Source: Enchytraeus crypticus
Taxonomy: Eukaryota; Annelida; Clitellata; Enchytraeida; Enchytraeidae
DNA length: 64,000 bases
Assembly (NCBI GenBank): GCA_905160935.1
Contig: CAJHZI010000232.1
Span: 389,001-453,000 of the forward strand
Reading direction: 5' to 3'
Notes under the pieces: model-generated
The model's input: only the letters and a program-made list of their open reading frames with translations
Databases searched by the model: none
What the model was told of the DNA's origin: nothing
Shown: piece by piece, positions 13,701 to 26,100 of the stretch
Position numbering within the stretch: position 1 is the stretch's first letter
Layout: each line of letters starts with the position of its first letter
Translations under genes and position numbers: made by a program

Positions 13701-16700
13701 CTAACTGAAATTAATAAACATTGCTGTTGCTTATTTTTGTATAAATATAGTCGTAGTTATCTGCCTATATGTTATAATAATTCGATGCTATTGAACAACG
13801 CTATATACCCGGTATATAAATTTAGAAATCGATTGGATTTTGTTATGCCAAATTTCAGAACTTCCATTCACGAGAAATATATTTCTGCACAAGGTTCAAG
13901 ATATTGGCTATCCCTATCATCTAGTGTACGCTTGTCTCTGACCATTAACTTCAACGTTCTTCAACTGTTGCTACGTGGGAACTTTCCTTATCTTCCAGTC
14001 CCATAGCCTTTCATATTCTGTATTGTCATTGTGATTTTCTTGGCAAGAGCGGGGGTAGTTTACCATTATTTTCCTTCGTAGTTTCAATTCGGGTATCTCT
14101 CACGACCAGAGCCTGGTTGACTGCTTTGGTTAAACAGATATGTTTCCCGCTCTCTAAATCTAGTATCTTGCTTCGTTATTCTTTTTTTGCTAAATTTTTT
14201 TCTAGTAAAATATTATCCAATTATATTCTCCAGTTTAGTTAGATTTTTTGGATTGACTAAACACAGTAAAGGCAAACTTAATATAAGCTTTGTGATCAGA
14301 GATTAAGTATGAGTGATGAGAACAGTGATTGTTATAATTTTGAAATGACCACTTATGAAATCCGATGACCAGAGCAGCTACTACGGTATCTCAATGCAAT
14401 GAAGAATTTAAATTTCTAGTACACATAATATTATATATCAATGACTTTGTCACGTAAGAGGCGACTTAGGCAGGAGTTGAGGAAGCATACAGAACTAAAC
14501 AAATGAAGAAGTTTTTGAAAAAGTCTGTACAGAAAGACAGTTAATGGATGTGATAAGAAATAGAAAGAAAGCTGCATAGGACATAGTATAAGGGGGAATG
14601 GTTTACTGAAGGATGTATTAGAAAGAATATTGCAGGGAAAAAAGTTTGAGGAAGACCAAGGCATGGGCGGGATGTTAGATGAATTGATAACAAATTCTTA
14701 TATAGAGATGAAAAGAAAAGCTGATGATAGAATTGGATGGAAAAGTTCTTTGCATTGGACCTGCCGTTAGGCAGTGCAATAAAAGAAGTATTGTTTGCCA
14801 ATTATTATAGTTATTGTTGTATTGTTTTCAATTATTATTTTTCTTTGTTTTTTAGGTAGGAAGTAGTGGAACTGGTAAGACTTCACTGGTGCAACTGTTG
14901 GCTGAGCTAACCGGAAACAGTTTGTATGTACTTCCAATGAACAGCGCCATGGACACCACGGAGATCCTCGGTGGATTTGAGCAGGTATTGATCATCACTT
15001 TAGTGCAGCATGCTTCCGTCACTTAGTGTAATTACTGTAAGATGGTAATAGAACATTGGCAATTTTGAAATGCAGGTTTTAATTGTTTTTGCTTATATTT
15101 AATGTTATATTGTGCGCATTCTAGTCACGAAGCTGATTGTGTTAAATATTAGTAAATTGTTTTTGATTATTTAACTCATTAAATGCAGGCGGACATAAAT
15201 CGTTATCTCACCAAGTATTTGGAGGATATTGAGGGTGTTGTAAGAGTGGTGATAGTGAACTGGCTGGTGCAGCATTCAGGGTCTTTGGAATCAGTGGAAA
15301 GTCTCATGTATAAGCTAATAACATGTGAGAAGAAGTTCTCTGCAACTGCATCCCCTGGTGAATATTCATATATTTCATTATTTGTACTCTTTATTACGCG
15401 GTAATCTGGTTAATATCTATTTCTGTATGTGTCATTGTTGAAACATTTATCTCCTTTGGCATAAGAATGAAAATATAGCTGCTCTAGCTTGACTTTTTCA
15501 ATGTATGCTAGTTTTGGTTAATGTTCTGCTTTTTTCTGATGCACATAAGGAAGGAGTATTTGCAACTCGCAATAGTAGATGCGAAAATATTTGGAATAGA
15601 TCGTAAGTTACGTAATGATGCAATAGGTGTGAGTTTAACGGTTTTCTAGCTCATTCTTCAGGTTCATATGGGTTGCTGAAGCTGGCGTTAAGCAGCCTGC
15701 CTTAAAATATTTTAATTATTCTTTTTATTTATAACATTATAATTATTTATCTAATATATTGAATCGCATGAATATTTCAAAGAAGATAAATTTTAATATT
15801 TCTATGAAGAATATATGATATTGTATAATGTATATGGTATTTATTTTGTATTATTCTAATAGGAATTACTCAGTCCATGGTAGACCAAGCCAGTGTAAGC
15901 GAGGAGAAGATCTCTGCTTTAGAAGATTTACTTCACCTTGCTGAACAAACTGCTGCAAAACTTAATTTTGATGAGGAAGTGGGATCTGCTTTGACAAAGA
16001 GTTTGTATTTTGTATTTGTGTGATACTGGAACGATTTTGCAGTGTACAATTCATCCTTGCGTCGAGTTATTATTTTCTTCTAGATAATGATTAGTTTTAG
16101 AAACATAAAGTTTAAACTCAAGGAACTTTATTTACTCTATTCCAAATTAATATGAATGATGGGTATCAATTAGAGTATAGTTTGCATCTTTTTCTTCTTC
16201 CAAGTGCTATAGTTAGTTATTTATAATTCCTTGAGAAGACATAGATAATGAATAAATAATTTGATGAATATTTGAGATTACCGATAAACTCGAAAGATTT
16301 AAATCTTCACTAATTACTTGATTGAGTTATATCTATATTTTTAGAACTGTCTGAGATATCGACTGGTCTGAGTACGATGAGACAGAAGTGTGATAGTAAG
16401 GGTTTACATAATGACGGAGGCAGATTTGTGTGGATGGACAGCATCCTTGTTAAGTGTCTGACTGAAGGTCACTGGCTGCTCATGGAAAATGTAAACTTCT
16501 GCAGGTTGATAAATTCATACTTTCTCCTTTTTGCTTTCTCTTTGATTTTATGTATTTTGCTTGCTTTATGCAATGTTGCTTCCTTTTTTGTACGTTGTAA
16601 AGTTGTTAGATTTTTATTAGTGAATTCATATAAGAGGTTGAAATGTTGCTCTAAGTTTTCAAGAAGTGAAGGTTATCTGCCTGTTCAGACTCTGTGGGTT

Positions 16701-17071
16701 AACTGTTTTATTTACATTGAATAGATCACCTGGCTGTCGTAATTTCTATGTGCCTTTGTTTTAATATTTGATAGTGATACTATATTTGATCGTATTATCT
16801 TTGGTTTAAAGCGAACATGCTCTCCCTAAATATACAAAACTAATTAATGCATTTTGGGTACAAACTTAAATATAGTTCAATTTCTGAGAATTTCAACATT
16901 ATTATAGATAATATTAATATTCCTAGAGTAGACAAAACTAAGTTTCTGGGAGTGTTCCTGGATGAAAACTTGTCATGGCAACATTACACTTCTTATACAT
17001 CATCCTCATACTGAGATGATGTCAGGGACGTCCCTGATATCATCCCTGGATGAGGAAACGGACGTTAAACC

Positions 17072-17113
<42 letters not shown>

Positions 17114-20100
17114 TGCCTTCTCTCTCTTAGTGCACTGCCTACTGGCAGGTGCCTTGGTACGTAACGCTTCCACTCTTCTCTGTCTTCCGCCTTCCTCTTC
17201 ATTTCCACATATGAGTGGGTCTTTAAATCATCTAACATACCTAATCTCGGCCTGCCCCAGCCTCTTTTTCCTTCCATTCTACCTTCTATTATTCTACCTT
17301 CTATGACCTCTTTTAATAGACCTTCCCCCCTTAGAATGTGTCCTATCCATCTCTTCTTCCTATTTCTTAATACATTTATCAACTGTCTATCTATGCCAAC
17401 TCTCTCCAGGACTTCCTCATTTGTAACCTTTGGGGTCCAGCTAATCCTATACATTCTTCTCCATATCCACATTTCCAATGCCTCCAGTTTCCTAATATCT
17501 TCCTTCCTTAAGGAAGGAAGATTTATTGCCTTAAAATTTGCTAAATCAATTGGTTTACTCTATCGCGTTAAAACAAAGCTACCAAAATACTGTTTATTAA
17601 ATTTGTATTACAGTCTAATATTTCCACATTTAAATGCTTTGAAAACCTTGATCAAAGAGTTAATAGTACTTCCAAAAAGTGCAGTTCGCATTATTCAGCA
17701 TGCACACATTGCGCAGTATCGTAGCCACATGAACAATATATTTAATGATTTTAAAATATTAAAGGTATCTGATATTAGTAAATATTGCTGTTTCTTATTT
17801 TTGTATAGATTTACTCATAATGCCTTTATGTTACAATTACTCGCTGTTATTGAATAGTGCTGTGTGTCCTATTTATAATTTTATAAATCTGCCAGAATAC
17901 ACTATTCCATATTTCATAACTTGTATCCGCGAGAAAGACATCGCTGTGCAAGGTCCTAGATATTGGCTATCCTTGCCATATAGTGTACGCTCGTCTATAA
18001 CCTGTAACTCTTTTTAATATAAATCTTCGTAAATGCTTAATAGATAGCTATTAGCTCATCTTTTTTACTCTCAATTTAAAATTATACTCCTGCCTATTTT
18101 GTCTATGCACAAGTTCGCTAATATCATTATTTTTCTTATTTTACTTTAAGTTCACCATAGTTCACATTTAGTTTGTGTTTTTCCTGTTGCATTTGCTTGT
18201 TTCTGTGTTGTGTGTGAACGCTACAGGGTTGTATGACCATTTTTCGTGTTCTTATTAAATTGAATTCAATTGAATGATATAGAAAATGTAAGTTGTTTAA
18301 AACTGTAATATTGATCGTATTATTAAAATGATTTTGTGTTTTAGCCCATCAGTATTGGATCGTTTGAATGCTCTGCTGGAGCCTAATGGAATTCTAGTTA
18401 TCAGTGAGCGCGGAGTCATTGATGGAAGTATTCCCACCGTAACTCCTCATCCAAACTTCAGGTGTTTTTTAGAGCATTCTGTCTCAATGTCATAATTTAT
18501 ACCACATAGTAATAGAGATGTAAGGACTTAATTATAGTAATATCATAAGTATAGGCCTCTCATCAAATAATTATGCAATTAGTCTAAGAGACAGTAGTTT
18601 AAGCCTGAAATAGCTTTAACGGTATCACAAATTGTCTCATCCTTATTTGTTATATACTAAAAGAAAAGAGGTTTTGTATGTGTATGGTTTTAAAATTTTA
18701 TTATTATGAAATCTTACTGCGTAATATTGTTTAGTTTATTTATGTAAATTCCAGGTTAATATTTACCATGGATCCACGACATGGAGAAATATCACGGGCA
18801 ATGAGAAATCGTGGAGTGGAAATCTGCATTTTAGATGAGGTATGTGATAATTACAATTGTTTTGTAGTTAAATTTGGAGTTACCCGTGTTGTGTCCGGCT
18901 TGTTGAAGAATCGATCAACCATGGACTGTATATGTTGTAAAAGGCGACAAGGTACTAAGATCCAAGCCAATATCAGAAGGAACATTCGATTGGTGAGCGC
19001 CTAGGCTCCAGGAATTGCTACAAAATTTTCTAAAACTAATGGAGAAGTTTTCAAATGATGGTGACCCTAGTTAATTGAGGATCAAGGGAAGATGATGATG
19101 ATAATGTTGTGTAGTTAACTATAGAAAGCACCATACGATATGCGTTGAATGCTTTCACTAAATGTTTTAAATTCAGTAAGCGATTTCTTTTACTTGTTTG
19201 TGCATTTTAAATGTGTAATATGGATATTTTATTTGTATTTACATATATTTGATAGACATTTAGAGAGCAAGTAGTTTAATTAGTATGGCGTTCAATAGTA
19301 AAGCTTGTACAGCTAGAAATATCTCTAACTCTGCCTTTTATTTGAACTCTTAACTTTTATTTAATCAGTAAATAAAATTGTGTAATAGCCACAATACCTC
19401 CTTCTGAAGTCTCTGAACACAATTTCTTAGTTATTTTTAGTTTTTAAAATAAACTCTTTTCATTTCTTTATATCTATATATTTTATGTTCTAGAAAGACC
19501 AGCCACACGGCTATGACGAGCACGACATTAAAACTCTGATGTTCGACAGAGGTTTGAGGACGGACTCTGCCACATCAGCACTATACAACTCTGCTCATGC
19601 TCTAGCCTTTAAGAGTTCAGCTCGACTTGACATGGACAGGCTGCTACACTGTTCTTCACTCCTATCTCAACATCTCTCACATGGTGTGGACCTCACATCT
19701 GCCATCCAGAAATCTCTTGTCGATGTGTTTGCTCTGGGTCAGCGCAATAAAGATGTAAGCTATTTCTTCTTACCATTCTTCATATATTTTATACCTAAAT
19801 TTAAGCTCGCTTTAACCCTTAGACACTTAAACGTCGGATATGATTTACACCACGAATCAGAAATTTAGATATTCACTAAACAATGTTTCGTGGTTATTAA
19901 CTACAAGGTCAGTCTCCAAAATTATAACACTTAGCCAGTGACTGTGCTGTCACTGGCTTGAGGTTGAGGTTTAGGTTGATCGACCAATCAGCTTCCTTCT
20001 TAAACAAATCTAGAATATTACTTCTTAATCAGTGGATTAACTAAAGTGCGGCATAAACCTCCGAAGTGAGAGGCACAGCTACACCTTACTTTAAAACTCG

Positions 20101-23100
20101 ATTCGAGCTTACAGAATACCAACTTGTGACTAATCCTTAGTTTATACCACTGTTGATGTTTAAGCTGTGGTTTGCCTGACAAGTGAATACGACCATTAGT
20201 CCTTAGATCTTTAGAAAGTCTCGAGAACTTTATTCATGGAGCGTCAGAAAACGTTACGAGATTTTAAATTGACCAATCCTGGAGTCCTTTGGTTCTATTT
20301 CCGAGGGAGTCTAGCAAAAAAGTAGAATCTTGGACACATTGAGTACCGATAAATATAATTAATTGGTTCCTACTAAACACCTGAGCCATTAGAACATGTG
20401 CCATCAAAAATTATTGAGCTCATCAAAGAAAGTCTCACCATAACGTGAGCATATTTTTGCAATCATATATTTTTTAAGGCTTCAACCACATTATGTAAAC
20501 TCTAAAAGCTTAACTCTCGTAAAATAAACAGCGGTTTAGTTAATCCACTGATAAACAAGTCATATGATGTGAAACATGCCCATAATGGTTGCACCATTGA
20601 AGAAGTTATTAATTAGTGTGTTTGTTGTATGTGTATTTATTGTATATTGCAGACTTTTAGAATTAATCTAGTTTTTAGTAATTCTATATTCTAAATTTAA
20701 TTATATTATTGACTGCTGTTAGGTTAATAATTTTGTGCTATTGTTTTTTAAAAAGTAATCATTAATGTTGAAGTGTTAATGTAGTTTTTAATGATTTTCT
20801 TATTAATTATTTTAAGGATACTATTTAATGAGTTTTTGTTTAATTGCTGTGTGCAGAAGATTCTGTCTGTTATCATGGAGGCAGTTAGTATACCCGCCTG
20901 TGATATGGACGAGAGGAAGACGTTCACTGGGCTGCCATACCCACTACCAGCTGTCAATCAATGGTGCTCAGATGTTGTTGTTGCCACAGTCAAGAGAAAT
21001 TCGCTACTGCTCACTCATCTCCTTTCTACTGCTGTCGATCTTCTGACTACCTGGAAGTATGGAGTCAACTTGTCTAGAATTAATTCTGAATAAAAATTTA
21101 ATAATGAATTAATAATTTATTATTTTTGTAAGATAAAATTGCTATACCGATATTATTCATCTGGCTTAATGTTATGAAGCGTTATTTTCTCTCTCTCTTT
21201 CTCTCTCTCTCAAACAACTTAGCGTCTAGTCTATATCATACAATTTTGAAAAGCTCAATGACGTACCTGTTTTATAGCTACGTATATTTTCACGTGTACC
21301 ATATCGAAGAAGCATTATTAGTTTCTGTAGTTTTTCAATTTCTCTGTTATTGCATTCTTAGTGTCAGTATTTCTTCAATTTCTGTGTGCTTGCATTTCAT
21401 ATTTCATAGCTAAGAATGACCTTTAAAATAGGTTCTCTCTAATTTTTGTTATTGTTTCCCGAAAGATACCCTGCCACGTAATTATATACCTATGGGTCGG
21501 GATATGTAAAATATTATTTTAGTGAATGGACGACATTATACTTTTTTCTAATATAGTAATGAAGATGCAAGTCCTGTTACCAGATGACGATCAAATAATT
21601 ATCTAGCACTACTATTAAATTTACGAATTCGTCATATTAATGCAATTTCTTCTTCTCAACCAATTTGTATCAAAGATATTAAATAAGAGTAGTACACTGT
21701 GTTACAAATTATTACAAGTCCAAGATGATTTAGTTAAATCATCTTGGACCTATTATTCATAAGGATGTTTCCTGCAGGCACTGTATTTATCTGACTTCCG
21801 CGCAGATTGAGCCCGTAATTATGTTTTGTTTACAGACAAGAACATATTATAGACGACGCTCAAATGCTCTCCGATATCATATCTGAAGTTCAGCTTGCTG
21901 CAAAACTTCTGCTCGAGAATAGTTCTACAAATAGCATGAGGCTGATTGTACTTTATCTAAAGAAACTGTTGGAGACAGTTAAGACGTCTACTCCTGCTAT
22001 TCGTACAGACAGTCTGCAAAGCAAATTGTCTGCTATAATCTATTGCTTTGCGGAACTCTCGACACATCCATTGATGTCTGCTATCCAGTTAGAGTGCAAG
22101 CAATTGCTGCAATGTGGTATCTTTATTTTTTTATATTTTCATGCATTGCTTAACTTACTTAATGTCTTGCAGATCCAACTTATTTGTAATCGTGTCTTTT
22201 TGTAATATTTTACTGTTAAACTTGATTTAAATGTTAACTGTACTGTGTAAGTTGCATTCAATATTTATGTAGTATTCTACATAATTTTTTCTACTGTACT
22301 GATTTAAATTGTTAAATTAAAGAAACATAATTAAATAATTATGTTTTTAAAAAAATTTAATAATTAAAGAAACAACAAAAGTACCTAAATCGAGAATAAT
22401 GAATATGTATCAATCTGTTACAGGTAGTGACAGGAGTTCCAGCTGTGATTTTTGGCAGCAGCTGCCGTGTGACTGGAGGTGGATGTGTGGATATCAGAGA
22501 GATGGTTCACTCTACTTTAATAACCAATCAACGGCTTCAATTGAAAAGATATCCCAACTTTCTAATCAGTATGTAGAAATGTTTCTGAACTTCTGGCCTC
22601 TTTTCTTTAATAATTTTTGTTAATCGTTAAAACTATCCATTGTAATGATTGGTTAATCAAGTTTCATTGGTGTTTAAGATTAAACATGCTGTGTTTCTTT
22701 CTCTTGACTTTGTAGTTTTACTAGTCAATTTATCTTGTTAGACTCTACCGGCAGCATGCATTTTTTTAAATGCTGAAAAATTTAAATCTAAGACAGTGCA
22801 AAGCTAAAAAAAAACAAAAGCTAACAGTGCAACATTTCTATAAACTAGCCAGTTTTGATAATTTCTTTTTAAAGTCCTACTGCTGTTAACAATAATAGTG
22901 AAAGTTTCATAATAGTTTTGTTCTGTGGTAATTTTAATATTAATGTTTAATAGAGTACAGTGTACCATGCAAAGATATCTCTATAAAACAATTTCAACAG
23001 TATCACAATCAATGTACATTATACTGGTAATAACAAGCATTAAAAAGACTTTACATACGTTAATAGGAACCTGCGCAGGAAATAACTTGTCATCATAAGA

Positions 23101-26100
23101 AACTGTTTAACGTTTAGGAACGAAAAGCTAGCTTTCCTGACTTTATTCTACTGCTATGTTTACTCACAGGTTGTACGTTATTTATATGCTGAAGATGTTT
23201 GAAGCTGAATTACTGAGAGTATTTAGTGAGTACGAAGCTACAAAGATTGTAGTCTCACGCAGAAATCTTCAGAATGTGTCTCTGCTATATCTATGTGTAT
23301 CTGACTGCCTAGGTGAGTGGTATTTTAAATAAATATTTTCTTTGTACACGTATGTCAATTTCACTATCATCAGGATTGCCACTCAATCAAAGAGCTGTAG
23401 AGAAATTAAAATTGATTATGGAAAAGTCGTGAAAATTAAAAATTATTTGTTATAATTAATTAACAGTTGTTGCTTAACTGCCACGAAGCTGATTGTCAAC
23501 TTTTGCCAATAGTACAATTACTATATAATTTGTAAGATCAGCACATGGTAAGATCAGCACATGGTAACAGAACTTTTGGTAATATTTCTAATTTTTATCA
23601 GAATGGAATATTTTGGTGATATAAATGTAACCCATCAGGAGCAAGCATAAAGCAACTAGTACTGGTTTGGTTCTGAACTTTGAGTGACGATTAGCTGCCA
23701 CGAGAAGAGTGAGAAAAATATGATGGAATTATATTTGATATGAATATGGACAAAATTATCAGTTAAAACCCTGTGCAATATGAATGTTTAAAATACAAGA
23801 AAAATTATTCAGCATACCTTTTGACCGGATGGAATGGTTTGGTGTAAAGTTAAATGGTATGCCATCTATGATGTTTTTCTTCTAAGCGTGGGGATACAAC
23901 TGCAATTGACGAACTCTCAAATATCACATGACTAATTTTGTAAAAGTATAAAATGATTTATTGCAAAAACTGAAATTTGTGTCCATAACCTAACGTAACA
24001 ATGACTGGATCAGAAAGCACAATTGCTTGCTTGAGATCAGGCAAAATAAAAGTTTAAAAACTTATCTGCACAACTATCATATCATAACTCTCTGACTGAA
24101 AAAATTCTTACACATCTCAGGCCTACTTCTACATTTAATTAACTTGTATTTGTGTCCTCTAGTTCTGCAATTATTAGCTAATTGCTAAATTTCTTACAAT
24201 GACAGATTGCTTGAAATCGGAAGATCTGTTGAAGAAGGCAGTGAAGCATTTGAAGCAGTTCTTCTCGTTGTTTCTCTCAGATACACTTGAACATTTGGTG
24301 ACCAATCGGAATATCGACGATATAGCTCATGAACAGGTCTGATATAGCTGCTTTATAATGATGTCGTAAGAATAATGAGTACTCAAATTCAAATAATAAA
24401 CATTGTTCCTTATCGACTTTGCTTATAATATATCATACACACATTGAAATTAAGCAAAGGTATAGAAAAATATCTAGAAATACATTAACTACTATTTAAT
24501 TTAAGAAAGCCGGAGATGGCCCGGCTCGGATTTAAACCAGTGGCGTACTGCCTATTAGGTACGCTTGCCATTAACTCTGCCATCCACCTTGCAAAATTAT
24601 ATTGTTATCTACTTAATATGCACTTTCTTTTATCTCTACTTGAAGATTATCCATTCGTTTAAATTTTTTAGCAATTTCTGAATCCTATCAACCGAATGCC
24701 ATTTATGAATTGGTTCTAGTTTTTATGTCGCCTTCTACGACCCGTGCAAGTATTTACACGGTGGATCTATTCTTCAAGCAACCTGGACACAATACGAGGA
24801 ATGTATATTAAGCTAGCATTTCGCTAATATGCCTCTTTTAGTAATTATTTGCTAGCCCGTTGCCATGTGCTCAAGCCCTTTTTAATGAAAAGTATGTGTA
24901 CAAATTTGTTCAATTACTTACAGTTGTCTGCAAGGTTTCTCTGGTTCAGAAAGTTCTGGAACATTTGTGTGGAGCCGCTGGGAAATAACAGGAGAGAACT
25001 TTTATATTCCGTGGTATCCTTGCACTGGAACTGGATGCATCAGAAATTCTTAAACTATCTGCTGCAACAAGATTTCAGGTGTCTGTTGCATTTAAATCAA
25101 CCTGAAATAAAGTTACATTGTTCATTATAATAGCATTGTTAGCATTGTTCATTAGCATTGTTCATTATCGACTTTGCTTACAATATAGCATGCACTCATT
25201 GAATTAAAGTAAAGCTATAGAAATATATCCAGCAATATGTTAACTACTATTTAATTTAAGAAAGCTGGAGATGGGATTTAAACCAGTGGCGTACTGCTTA
25301 TTAGGTAGGCTTGCCATCTACTCAGCCATCCATCACTTTCTTTTATCTCTACCTTAGCACTTTGTTGTATATCTACCTTAACACTTTCTTTTATCTCTAT
25401 CTGAGGACTTTCTTTTATCTCTACTTGAACACTTTCTTTTATCTATCCTGTAAAACATCTCAAATTAGCTTTCCTCTTCTAAGTTTACTCATCATGCATT
25501 GCTGTAAGTAATCTTGACAAGAAAAAATTCTTTCTTAAATTTCTTGCGGAGGAACAAGTGAAAATTAATTTTTATTATTTATTGTAGATATTCTGGCGAG
25601 TTGAAAAGCATTGTTTCAGTGTTACATGAGACCCTGGGTCAGGATGGTCAAGCATATAAGATACATTTAGACATCCTATCCAGATTTGGTCAGATGAAAC
25701 CTTTTAGGTCTGAACTAGAGGCTACGACCGTCCTCAAGGTAACTTTTATTGCAAGCTAGAAAAGCGGTTTAATAGACAGTATAAATAATCTTAAGATAAC
25801 TTTAAGCAGGGAGCTGTGTTTGTCACTCAGACTGTTTTCTAGAATATGTCCTTGAATGTGGAATGTTGCAAACCATTACTTTGCCTTCCCTTTCTTTTTC
25901 ACTTAAAAAACAAGTTTTTTATCTTAACTTAATTTTGTACTGTTTTCAAAATATTTATCTGTTAAACATCATTTAGTAATATATCATTCACTCAGAGGTG
26001 TCATTGATATCAATCAGATTCAATTTGGAGGCTGATTTTTATTGAGTCGACATTTCTGGATATTTGAGAAAATATTGAGGATCTTATTTATTGATAAATT

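Larger units (their letters stand above)
16830..18060 (+). mobile_element. Jockey-like LINE relic interrupted by two other elements
   Basis: The left part (16900-16995) encodes [18 protein letters not shown], the hallmark 'KFLGV.LD..L.W..H' motif after the RT domain. The right part (17511-18020) continues with [34 protein letters not shown] and RTSI-like end motifs, that is the next segment of the same protein. The inserts at about 17000-17510 split it. An old element, frame-broken near its end. Confidence 0.78.

Noticed and set aside
17065-17478. 137-codon minus-strand open frame as a host gene
   Set aside because: It is the C-terminus of an EN-RT LINE protein and runs into the reverse of a (TTA)n tail (poly-Ile).
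24400-25455. CRISPR-like array or regulatory tandem array
   Set aside because: Two SINE copies plus a short low-complexity array in an animal intron; no spacer-repeat structure.
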